DNA from: Metarhizium brunneum
Taxonomy: Eukaryota > Ascomycota > Sordariomycetes > Hypocreales > Clavicipitaceae
Direction: 5' to 3'
DNA length: 64,000 nt
Assembly (NCBI RefSeq): GCF_013426205.1
Contig: NC_089427.1
Coordinates: forward strand, 2,294,001 to 2,358,000
The notes under the pieces: model-generated
What the model saw: the letters and a program-made list of their open reading frames with translations, nothing else
Told to the model about the DNA's origin: nothing
Databases searched by the model: none
Shown: positions 55,301 to 64,000 of the stretch, piece after piece
Numbering within the stretch: the first letter of the stretch is position 1
How the letters are laid out: every line of letters starts with the position of its first letter
Made by a program: the position numbers and the translations under genes

Positions 55301-56540
55301 TCCTTAACCCGTTCCCCTCCGGACGGCTGGCCGGAACCAAGCCAAGGAACAAAATCCAGAACCAGATAGCATGGTGGGGATGTCAGGATGTGGTGGTGAG
55401 GCTGACATGTCTGGCCAACGTGCGTTCGTTCGAACTGACAGCCCGCCCAAACGGCGATGGCGTCGGCCCAACTGTTTGGCTGCTTCTCTTTGTGCGGGCT
55501 TGCGGGCTTGCAGGCGTTTGGCCAGGGGTGGCACACGCGTAGTCGGGATGTGGTTGGCTTGGTTCAAGTGGTTGCTTGGAGGTTGGAGGTTCGTCCGGGG
55601 ACAGGCGCACAACCCTGCCCACGCTGCCGCGATGCGTTTGTCCCTTCAAGATCCACCAAGAGTCATCTGGAGGAGGGTCCAATAAAGTGGCTAGCAGCGG
55701 GACTGGCGATACTATTGTGCTCCGTACTCCGTAATTGCTTGCATTGTACATACGGAATAGTATTCGGTAGAAGGGCGACAAACCAAGGAGGAGGAAGCGA
55801 GGGGGGATACATACTAAGTACTAAGTACCTAGGTACTTATATTAGGTACCTAGGTACTTAAGTACTTATACTTACTTACTTTAAGTAGAAAGGCCACTGG
55901 GACGAGCGCGAGCGCGTTCCTTCAACGTTGGTCTGCCGCGCCAACCCATCCACCAGACCTTTGCCATCCACCAGACCTTTGCCATCGTCCTGTTCGCGCC
56001 TTCGTCCGTTCGCGCCTTGAAGACTGGGCAATCATATGGACGGTTAAATGCATGTGCATATTCATGTGTGATCGATTGATTTGCACAACCCAAGAGCCGC
56101 CGCTTGACAATGGACCCCTGCCCTGTGCAAATTAGTCTCAACCCCTTTTCGGCCAGCGAAGCCAGGAACCAGTCGTTGACGATGCCACCCTCCCGGCCGG
56201 GTGCCTGCCGCTAAACCCATTTGGGATCCACGCGCGCTCTCCACTGTACCTCGACATGGGAGTGAAGTGACCCTGCGACTACACTCGGCCACCCTTGCCC
56301 TTCTTCCTCGCGCCATCTTTTCCTGTTCTTGGCCCCCCCCCCCCAGTCAACAACGTCTGATGGCTAGTTTGCCCTCACCGTTGATGGTTCCCAATGTCCG
56401 CCGCCCTGGACCGTGCCTCTTTCTCTCCCTTTCTCGTTCAATTTGCCGATACTGCTACATCCTTTTTTTTTCCATGGCCAATTTAATGACCCGGTGATAA
56501 GACATTACTCCTCGGTCTGGTCACATACGCGAGTCCTAAA
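52326..56540. other. 4.2-kb gene-free region
   Basis: No supported gene. At least six TACGGAGTA/TACTCCGTA copies occur (near 53339, 53542, 54436, 54707, 54921, 55720) and a palindrome-rich TACCTAGGTAC patch at 55811-55888. A duplicated ACCAGACCTTTGCCATC (about 55956 and 55973) and a run of 12 C (56333-56344) are also present. The right end carries the promoter and leader of the Uds1 gene. Confidence 0.5.
55811..55888. repeat. Short-palindrome-rich TACTTA/TACCTAGGTA patch
   Basis: About 75 bp consist almost only of the words AAGTAC, TACTTA and TACCTAGGTAC, which overlap and read the same on both strands. It may form hairpins. It is simple sequence rather than a mobile element with ends I can define. 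Confidence 0.8.
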
Positions 56541-59500
56541 ATGGCACAATTAGCTTCGCTTCATGGTCATGCCTTGGCGGACCTGGAGCCAGGCCCGTCA
56601 TCCATCGTGTCAACTTCTGATACAACATCTGCCTCGAAGTTTTCTGACACTCTCCGACACGACGAGCTCTTCTTCTCCTTAAGCCACCACCACCAGCAAC
56701 CGCCGCCGCCGCAGCCGCAGGAGCAACAAGACGACTCCTTGGACAAGATCTGCCATCAAACGCCTTCTGACCTTGACACTCCTCCTTCTCCTTGTCTACC
56801 CATAGGACATAGCGTCACCAGCAGTCTCAGCTCCTTGACTTCCATCGCGACTCCTGTTGCCGGAACTACGTTTCAATCAACCATTGCTCACTTCCCCTCT
56901 CCTCCTCTCAGAACCCCAATCAGGCGGAAGCCGTTGTCCTCATCGGCGTCGTCCTTGGCCGCATCATTATCTCTACGCGATTCAGTTATCGCGGCAGTGC
57001 CTGCTCCCTTGAACCCTGACCTTCTCCCAAAGCCGGGCCAGAGATTTGCCAGACCACCGTCTGTCGATAGTCCGACGTTTTACGAATATCCGCAGTCAAT
57101 TCGAACATCGGTGCCCTCTTTCTCGTAAGTTTCGCCCTCCTTTGACCCCTCCTCAACCCTGCTATCTTCTCTCCCGGCCACATTGGTCCACCTTTCGTTT
57201 GCCCCATCGAGTCTTGACTTCGTTTCGACTATATGAGCTGGCCACCTATGCCTTCTCAGCATAAGCCTCATTTCTATCTTGTCAAAGACGTGCGGCTGCC
57301 TCTGCTAGGCTCACGTAACGGACACGGCAGAGTGCCATGAATCATGCTCGAATTCAATATAGATTTGAACGGTATCTTGTACTGACTGGAATTCAAATCC
57401 TAGATCTCCAGTCACTATCTTAGCTTCCGCCCACGCGGGAGCATCCGAGGCCCGCAGCATTCCAGCAGACGAGCTTCGACACAGAGACTCTTCTGATTCA
57501 TCAGGCGTGCTGTCAGTGTATGACGAATTAGCTTCACAGGGGTCCAATTCGTCTTCACCAGACGAAGACAACGCCTGCAGTTCAACTCCTGAGAACGCCA
57601 TAGACGATCACAGCATCGACGAAATCGAATCGCTTTACGGCGACCACGCAGACCACACTCCAAGTACTCTCATGTTGGCTCCAAAACCAACGCCCCCGCA
57701 CCTAAAACTCGATACTATCGAATCGTCAGCTTCCCAAAGTCAATTAGAATCTCGGCGACAATCAGGATCCCCCGAATCGGCCAAGCTAGCTGCATCTTCG
57801 CAGTTAAACAAGCCACTACCCAGATCACCTGGTCAAGGATCGCCTTTTGCTTCATTGTTTGGCTGGTCCAACCCGTCGCCGTCGGTGACAGATTTCTCTT
57901 CGATTTCTTCGCCACTGTCCCCGAGTAAAAGCGTAAATGCGTCGCATGAAACGTCGAGGAACGCCGGATCAAATTCATCATCTAGTCATTCCAATGGTGC
58001 AACATCGAATCCAATCAGCTACTGCGAATCGTACTTATCAACACCACCTCCTGGGACGACCGCGTCGTCTCTTGAAATCGACGAGATGGAGGACGAGCTA
58101 AAAGCCATCAGCTCTGAGCTGGCTGCATCTATTCGGCGGGAGATGGACCTTGAGGACCTAGTTGATAGGCTCCAAGAACAAGCCAACAACCCCCAAGCGC
58201 CGAGCAAAAGATCCAGCGATTACTTTTCCGATTCGGGCTATAGTTCTGCCAAACTTAGCGAGTACGACCAAAGTAGAGAAGAGATTGAAAAAATCCAAAG
58301 AAGATCAGAGCAGGAGAAGGCGACTATTCGTTTGGAATTAAGCAACAAGCTGCAGGATGAAAGGACAAAAAGAAAAGCCCTCGATCAGCAGATCAAGGAT
58401 CTGTCTGAGAAGGCTTCACAAATGGACCTTGCTCACATGAACAATCTGGATGCCAATGACCGCGTCAAGGATTTAGAAAAGGCCTGCGAAGATTTGAGGC
58501 GACGCCTTGCTGAAGAACGGGAGTCCAAGAACAACTTTGAGGACCTACTATCTGGACTGAAAAGTGAATTACAAGACACCTGTAATGAAAGAGACAACCT
58601 TCGAGACGAGGTTGTCCCTCAGTTGCGAGCCAGAGTGGAAGGTTTGGAAGCCGAAGCCGCCTCGTATGCTAACCTCACATATGAATCAACAAAGATGCAA
58701 CATCAACTTCAATCTTTAAAGCAAGAAAACACTTCACTACGAAACTCACTTGGCCCTGACGACATTGCCTTAGCCAGATCAAACTCAGTAGCAACTAGTT
58801 CTTTTAAGGCTAGAGGCCCTCCTGCTTTGGGTGGATTGTCGAGGTCGGAGAGCGTTAAGCAGCCTCATTCCGAATCAAGAGAAGCCCTTGCAGAGCGATT
58901 GAAAGACGTGGAGGCTCAACGTGACGCCTTACACAATGCCTTGAAGAATCTCCTCGAGAGGCAGGAGTTCCAGAACCGCGAGAATGCCAAGAAAATCAAG
59001 ATTCTGGAATCAGAGCGCCAACGCTTGTTGCTAGAACCACAAAAAGCTGGATTTGAAAAGGAAATATCTAGTTTGCGCACCGAAATCAATGTCTTGCGAC
59101 GTCGTGCAGAGGATGCACTGGAGCAAAAGTGGCAGGTTGAGAAGGGCCTTGGCGGTCTGAAGATGGACCTTGATAGAGCCGAGGAAGAGATCGCCTCCCT
59201 TCGTTCTTTGCTTGCGGAGAAGGATATTCTGATTCCCCCTTCACTGGCTCGATCAAGTGCTCCCAATGGCACGCCCAGTGTCCCTGTCACCTCAGAATCT
59301 CTTCAGAAGGCTTACCAGGACCTGCGAAGCTCCTACTCTGAGTCATTGGAGCATATTAAGAAACTGGAGCTTAGCACAGGTGACGCCGTGTCCGATGAGA
59401 AGACCAAGCTTGCTATCGGGCGCCTCGAGCAATCTCTTTCAGCAGCTGTTTCTGAGCGAGATGCCGCCCGACGGCATTTGGATGGCCTTATGAACCAGGT

Positions 59501-60173
59501 TGAGAGCCTATCAAATAGGGAATCCCGGAATCTTGACAGGGAGAAGGCTCTATCTGACGAGCTTGGGGAGTCGGCTATGCGTGTTGAGCAGCTTGCTTCT
59601 CAGGTTCAGCAACAGCTAGCCACCAATGCTGAGTTGCGAAAGCGTCTTGCCGATACTGTAGCCCGAGGCGACTCTGACCGAAAATTGAACTCGGAGCGAA
59701 TCACCGAACTTCAGGCACGCCTCCACGCTCTCGAGGAGCAGCTTGTCACGGCACAGACCGCCTCTGAGGAGCGTGTGTCTCGACATGAAGAGGAGCTTTC
59801 TCAACTTCGTGAGGCTCATAATGAGCAACTTGGCCGCATCCATAGCGGTGCTGGCGTAGGCGTGACTGCGCGCAAGGGTTCACTGCTGAAGTCTGGCGTG
59901 GCTAGTATTTTTGGTCGCTCAGGCCAGGCTGTTACTCCTAAGAGCTTTGAGGAAGAAGTAGAAATCAAGACTCTCCGAGCTCGGGTCGCTGAACTAGAGA
60001 AGGCTCTCGCGGATGCTGAGAGCGAGATCCAGCAAGTCGTTTCTAAGATGAACGAGGCGCAGATCCAGGCCATGGATCTTCAAGAGGAGCGCGAGACGGC
60101 GGCTCGAGAAACGCGCAAGCTGCAGAAGATTCTTGAGGAAGCGAAATTGACACCTCTGAGCGGACGGGCTTAA
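56541..60173 (+). CDS. Uds1 (up-regulated during septation) domain coiled-coil protein
   Basis: Exons 56541-57124 and 57404-60173 give 1,117 residues in frame. The first ~400 residues are Ser/Pro/Gln-rich and disordered (a HHHQQPPPPQPQ run near residue 50). The conserved segment at about 415-470 reads LEIDEMEDELKAISSELAAS then REMDLEDLVDRLQEQ, the signature of the Uds1 family. From there to ~1,100 the sequence is almost continuous heptad-rich coiled coil (many E/K/L/Q), broken by a Gly/Ser patch near residue 1,010. By family it is linked to septation and hyphal structure; a scaffold role is inferred. The intron (57125-57403, 279 nt, GTAAGT..TAG, branch ACTGAC) is long for this window and joins SFS-SPVTILASAHAG. 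A small extra exon inside it was looked for and not found. The start is the ATG at 56541. Confidence 0.85.
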
Positions 60174-61070
60174 ATTGGTGACCGAGGGGAACGGTCGCCG
60201 CGACGTCGCAAAGACCAGGTGAGAAAAGGCTCAAGATGGTTTGGTGCTTGAAACAAACGTGTCATGAATGGAATTAATTGTGCTGCATAAGCGATTGGAG
60301 TTTTTTTGTGTTTGCTTTGCTTGCATCCCTACGGAGGTAGGCTCTATCATGGTATGGGAATTGACATGGGCTGTATATCAATAATACTGAAGGCTAGAGG
60401 CATAAAAGCCCGGAAAGTTGGGTCAACGTTATATACACAAACGCACACACACATTCGGGTATGGTTATATACAACAGTACTGCGCTCAAAAATGCGGGTG
60501 GACGGACACCAAGGGCGGGCGGAATTCTTGGGCTGGCGATGTCATAGCCAGCGGATCAACCATGGCTACTCCCGCCGTTATTATATTTTGGGACTTTATA
60601 ATGTTTTAGTAGTTAAATCTAACTCTAGTTATGGCGGAACAAAGGAGACAGCAGTGTATTGCTAGCGCTGTGTATTAAAATCAACAAGTTTCACCAGGCA
60701 GCTTTTGTTTTTTTATGACTGTGTTACGATATGGCCAGACGGATGGCGCTAAATTGGGTTGATGATATGGATTACTGGGGTTGGAATTTGTCCGGTACTA
60801 ATTTGGAGTGGGTGCCTGCGATGAATTCAATTCCACCTGCACAACATTCACGCTCCATCTGCACCTCCAAGACGTCGTCACTGATCTTTGCACCAGACAA
60901 CCGGCGCAGTCACTAGCAAACATGAGAAGCTATTATATTTCGCCTCTGATGCCATAAAACTAACGATGCAACTAGCCAGGATCTTGTTGCCGCTGTGTTG
61001 AAGCAAAAAAACTGCATCCGTATTATCGCGGAGTTATCAAACGTACCCCGTCACGAGCCAGGCTCTGACC
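60174..61070. other. Intergenic region between Uds1 and PolX genes
   Basis: About 900 bp: 3' UTR of the Uds1 gene and promoter of the polymerase gene. Open frames are short and lack motifs. Nothing else recognised. Confidence 0.45.
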
Positions 61071-63341
61071 ATGGCGCTTGAACAGCCATCTCTTGACCAG
61101 AAAATTGCCTACTTTGATCGATTAAAGGCGTTGCAAGACAATGCAGATGATTTTGACGAACTTGAAGAACAAGACCGCTTGGTACGGGCACGGTTCTTCC
61201 ACACAAGGACTATCCCACCTAGACCGCAAGTATTTGAAGGCAATGCGGCACGGAAGAATAAATCACCACGGAAGCAAATAGAGAAAATTGAGCGACCGGG
61301 CTTATCCAAAGAAACAACTATAAAAGCCACGCCTCAGAATCTCGTGCGCAACCGCCTCACTAGCCTCCTCGACCAAGATGGCACTATAATACCCGACTCA
61401 GCTCGTCTGAAGAAGAATAGCGTGACTTCACTTGAACGCTCTGAGACAATAGATTCCCCTTCAACGGGCCCCAAGAAACGGAAACGGGACTCGATCAATC
61501 TCCGCCCGGAGCGGGAACAAATCTTCAAGGGCCTGTCGTTCTACTATATACCCAACAATGACATCGCGCCCTTAAGAAGACTGCGCATAAATAAGGCCCG
61601 TGAGTACGGGGCTTTGTGGACGCCAGACGTAGAGAGCGCTACGCACGTCATTGTCGACAAGGGAATCCAGTACGAGGACGTGGAAAAGATTGTTTTGGGG
61701 CGGAAAGTGAAGTTGGTGAATGAGGAATATCCGATTGATTGTATTCGATTCAGGGCGGTGGTGGATGCGAGGCAGAGGAAGTATGTGGTGCCGGGACAAC
61801 CAGAGCGAGATGAGGAGAATGGAGAGGAAGCGCAGGTGGCAAGTTCGGAGGAATCGACCCAGTCGTTAAAGATCAAGCCTCAGCATAGGAATTTAAGGAG
61901 GTGGGATTTTGTGCCGGTGTTGGGGACGCCTGATGTGGAGGATTCGCAGCGTGTTGGTTCGGGGGATGTTGGGGGGGCTGCTGATGGAGAGAAGGTTGTC
62001 CCTAGAAGTAGGGAGGACGAAGACCGGGTTTCTGGCGAGGAATCTGAGAGAAACAATTCGAATGGGAATGATGAGTTGTCGCAGTACATTTTGATGATGC
62101 AGGAGTTTAAGGGCCTTCCGCTTGAGAATGACGACGACTACGATAGCCGATCTACGACGGACGGGGCTGAGGCTCATTCACATGCGGAAGAGGATCGAGT
62201 GTCATCTGAAGAAGAGCAGCGAACGACTGGGCCGGGCAAGAAACGCGGATTTGGTGGCAAGCACACCCCGTTTGAGGATCGGTTTGCTTGCAATCAGGCT
62301 GGAGCTCAGGATGCGTATCAGAACAACCCAAACTCAAGGACGATTGAGGTTCTGCAAAGCATGGCCAACTACTACGATCGAGTGAATGACCATTGGAGGA
62401 CGACGGGCTACCGGAAGGCGATTACGACTTTGAAGAGGCAAGCGACTAGGATTACTACAGAGGAGGAGGCGTTCCAGCTGCCCCATATTGGGCGAAGAAT
62501 CGCGCAGAAGATTGAGGAGATTGTCACGACAAACAAACTCCAACGACTGGAATATGCGCAGGACGAACCGATGGATGGCGCTCTCCAGGTATTTCTGCGG
62601 ATATACGGCGTGGGGAACAAACAGGCGCAGCAGTGGATTTCCCAAGGATATCGAACGCTCGAGGACATCAGGTCAAAGGCCAAGCTCAACCCCAGCCAGC
62701 GAGTTGGCGTCGAGCATTACGACGACCTCAACACGAGGATTCCGCGCCGTGAGGTGGAGGCCCTCGGGGCTTTTGTGAGGAGGATGGCGGCGAGAACTGA
62801 TGCGCAGGCCGAGCTGATTATTGGAGGGAGCTACCGCAGAGGCTCTACCAGCTCCGGCGACATTGATTTCATCGTGACGAAATTAGGCACCGAGTCGGTA
62901 GTGCAGCTGCGCCCCTTTCTCGACGAACTGGTTCGTGCGTTGGAAAAGGACGGCTTTCTCACGGCGCGTCTGGCGTCGTTTCACGCCGGCGGAGATGGGA
63001 GCAAATGGCACGGGTGCTGCGTCCTCCCCAAGACCAAGGGCATCAATGACAGGGACTACCGGCCGGTCTGGAGACGCATCGATTTCCTGCTCGTGCCGGC
63101 GTCGGAGATGGGCGGCGCGCTGATTTACTTTACTGGCAACGACATTTTTAATCGCAGCATGCGGCTGCTAGCGTCCAAGAAGGGGATGCGTCTGAACCAG
63201 AGGGGCCTGTACAAAGATGTGATTCGGGGACCTGGCAGGGTGCGCGTCACGGAGGGGGAGCTGGTTGAGGGCAGGGACGAGAGGAAGATATTTGACATTT
63301 TGGGCGTCAAGTGGCGAGAACCTCATGAGCGGTGGTGTTGA
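61071..63341 (+). CDS. POL4: Family-X DNA polymerase (Pol4/Pol lambda-like) with BRCT
   Basis: A single exon of 756 residues from ATG 61071 (ACCATGGCGC context). A BRCT-like domain is at about 145-245 (FKGLSFYYIPNNDIAPLRRL, GALWTPDVESATHVIVD, YPIDCIRF). An acidic, Ser-rich linker of ~150 residues follows. The PolX core starts at SRTIEVLQSMANYYDRVND with the 8-kDa domain (FQLPHIGRRIAQKIEEI), the fingers hairpin (RIYGVGNKQAQQWISQGY), the palm GGSYRRGSTSSGDIDFIVT with the DxD metal ligands, and a third Asp in WRRIDFLLVP. It ends LGVKWREPHERWC, like other PolX. Such enzymes fill short gaps in non-homologous end joining and base-excision repair in the nucleus. The BRCT usually binds end-joining partners. 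Pol lambda versus Pol4 naming is not settled by sequence alone. Confidence 0.92.
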   Translation: MALEQPSLDQKIAYFDRLKALQDNADDFDELEEQDRLVRARFFHTRTIPPRPQVFEGNAARKNKSPRKQIEKIERPGLSKETTIKATPQNLVRNRLTSLLDQDGTIIPDSARLKKNSVTSLERSETIDSPSTGPKKRKRDSINLRPEREQIFKGLSFYYIPNNDIAPLRRLRINKAREYGALWTPDVESATHVIVDKGIQYEDVEKIVLGRKVKLVNEEYPIDCIRFRAVVDARQRKYVVPGQPERDEENGEEAQVASSEESTQSLKIKPQHRNLRRWDFVPVLGTPDVEDSQRVGSGDVGGAADGEKVVPRSREDEDRVSGEESERNNSNGNDELSQYILMMQEFKGLPLENDDDYDSRSTTDGAEAHSHAEEDRVSSEEEQRTTGPGKKRGFGGKHTPFEDRFACNQAGAQDAYQNNPNSRTIEVLQSMANYYDRVNDHWRTTGYRKAITTLKRQATRITTEEEAFQLPHIGRRIAQKIEEIVTTNKLQRLEYAQDEPMDGALQVFLRIYGVGNKQAQQWISQGYRTLEDIRSKAKLNPSQRVGVEHYDDLNTRIPRREVEALGAFVRRMAARTDAQAELIIGGSYRRGSTSSGDIDFIVTKLGTESVVQLRPFLDELVRALEKDGFLTARLASFHAGGDGSKWHGCCVLPKTKGINDRDYRPVWRRIDFLLVPASEMGGALIYFTGNDIFNRSMRLLASKKGMRLNQRGLYKDVIRGPGRVRVTEGELVEGRDERKIFDILGVKWREPHERWC

Positions 63342-64000
63342 CGGGTTTCGGGCCAAGCAGGATGGATGTAAGTTGTGCAGAAGAACCAGATGCGCCATTT
63401 GAGCAAAAGGGGCCGGGGAACTTGCCGTTTTGGATCTATGCTCCGTTATGGTATGTAACGGGTTTATTGCAACGTGATTGACACTTCTGGTCAATCCATG
63501 TGCCCGCTGGTATGGAGTCAATACTAGTAGTACTAGTAGTACTAGCTAAAGATGACATGGAAATGACCGTTGACATGTGAAAGATGCAGCTCAGCACAGA
63601 GGACGGGGACAGACGGGGACGCCAAACTTTGTGCGTCATCTGCCCCTCAAGCTCAAGCCCGTCCAACCGTGTTGCCCCGTCGCGGGGCGGCCGGCTCCAG
63701 ACCTGCATGGCCCAGTGCCCCATGACAGCACGGAAACTCCCAGTCACGGCCAACTGGGTCTGGCTGCACAGTGCTAGGCCCCGCCGGTGGCCAGGATTGA
63801 AGCAGCTGGCGCTACGCAGCCAACACAAGCCGAAGCCGCATTCCGAGGCTCCAACCAGACAGATGAATATTATCCCGGACATGTCTGTCTGCGTTCTTGC
63901 ATCCTCTCGAGCTGTCAACCCTTCTGCCAACACCGACCCAAGCGCATTTCCTTCACTATCAGTCAATCCGCATGCCGATGATTTGAACCAGGCAACCTCC
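63342..64000. other. Sequence after the polymerase gene to the window end
   Basis: No supported gene. The minus-strand open frames of 117 and 176 codons overlap the polymerase 3' end and lack domains. A short TACTAGTAG repeat is at 63522-63545. Confidence 0.45.
63522..63545. repeat. TACTAGTAG repeat
   Basis: Two and two-thirds units of TACTAGTAG (24 bp), self-complementary in parts, in the 3' flank of the polymerase gene. Confidence 0.85.

Overview
This window comes from a filamentous ascomycete (Pezizomycotina, probably Hypocreales/Sordariomycetes). The evidence is short spliceosomal introns of mostly 45-75 nt with GT..AG ends and CTAAC/CTGAC-like branch sites, low gene density, and families typical of such fungi: Zn(II)2Cys6 regulator, questin-oxidase-like protein, Uds1 septation protein, RTG2, and a DAL5-type permease relic. 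A clavicipitaceous fungus is a guess; the genus was not determined. Exon models were built by hand, and every spliced model listed closes in frame.

Layout. 1-5.4 kb: an RTG2-like Ppx/GppA protein (+) and a Zn2Cys6 protein (-), convergent. 5.4-10.9 kb: a long gene-free stretch. 10.9-14.3 kb: a large conserved fungal protein (+). 14.9-17.5 kb: two, possibly three, tiny Cys-rich proteins that begin Met-Cys. 17.8-20.0 kb: an F-box/LRR-like protein (-). 22.6-28.1 kb: a SNF2/Rad5-like helicase (-) only 59 bp downstream of a HECT_2 (UBE3D/Ipa1-like) ubiquitin-ligase-type gene (-). 28.5-33.0 kb: a questin-oxidase-like gene (+), divergent from the HECT_2 gene across a promoter that carries a perfect palindrome, then a RAD17 checkpoint clamp loader (+). 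35.0-38.7 kb: one Ser-rich protein (-) whose two exons are separated by an intron of about 1.5 kb. 38.7-44.3 kb: gene-free. 44.3-46.3 kb: a mitochondrial D-lactate dehydrogenase (-, 7 exons). 47.1-48.4 kb: a decayed DAL5-like transporter. 49.0-52.3 kb: Mediator subunit 16 (+, 8 exons). 52.3-56.5 kb: gene-free. 56.5-60.2 kb: a Uds1 coiled-coil protein (+). 61.1-63.3 kb: a family-X DNA polymerase (+).

Most genes are housekeeping functions (transcription, DNA repair and checkpoint, ubiquitin, mitochondrial metabolism) and do not form one pathway. The less ordinary elements are the Met-Cys small-protein cluster with a 110-bp tandem repeat in one leader, two GC-AG introns whose retention would change the product, the 1.5-kb intron, the near-abutting HECT_2/SNF2 pair, and the 9-mer TACGGAGTA/TACTCCGTA, which occurs about twenty times and almost only in non-coding DNA. 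I did not find a clear novel multi-gene system.
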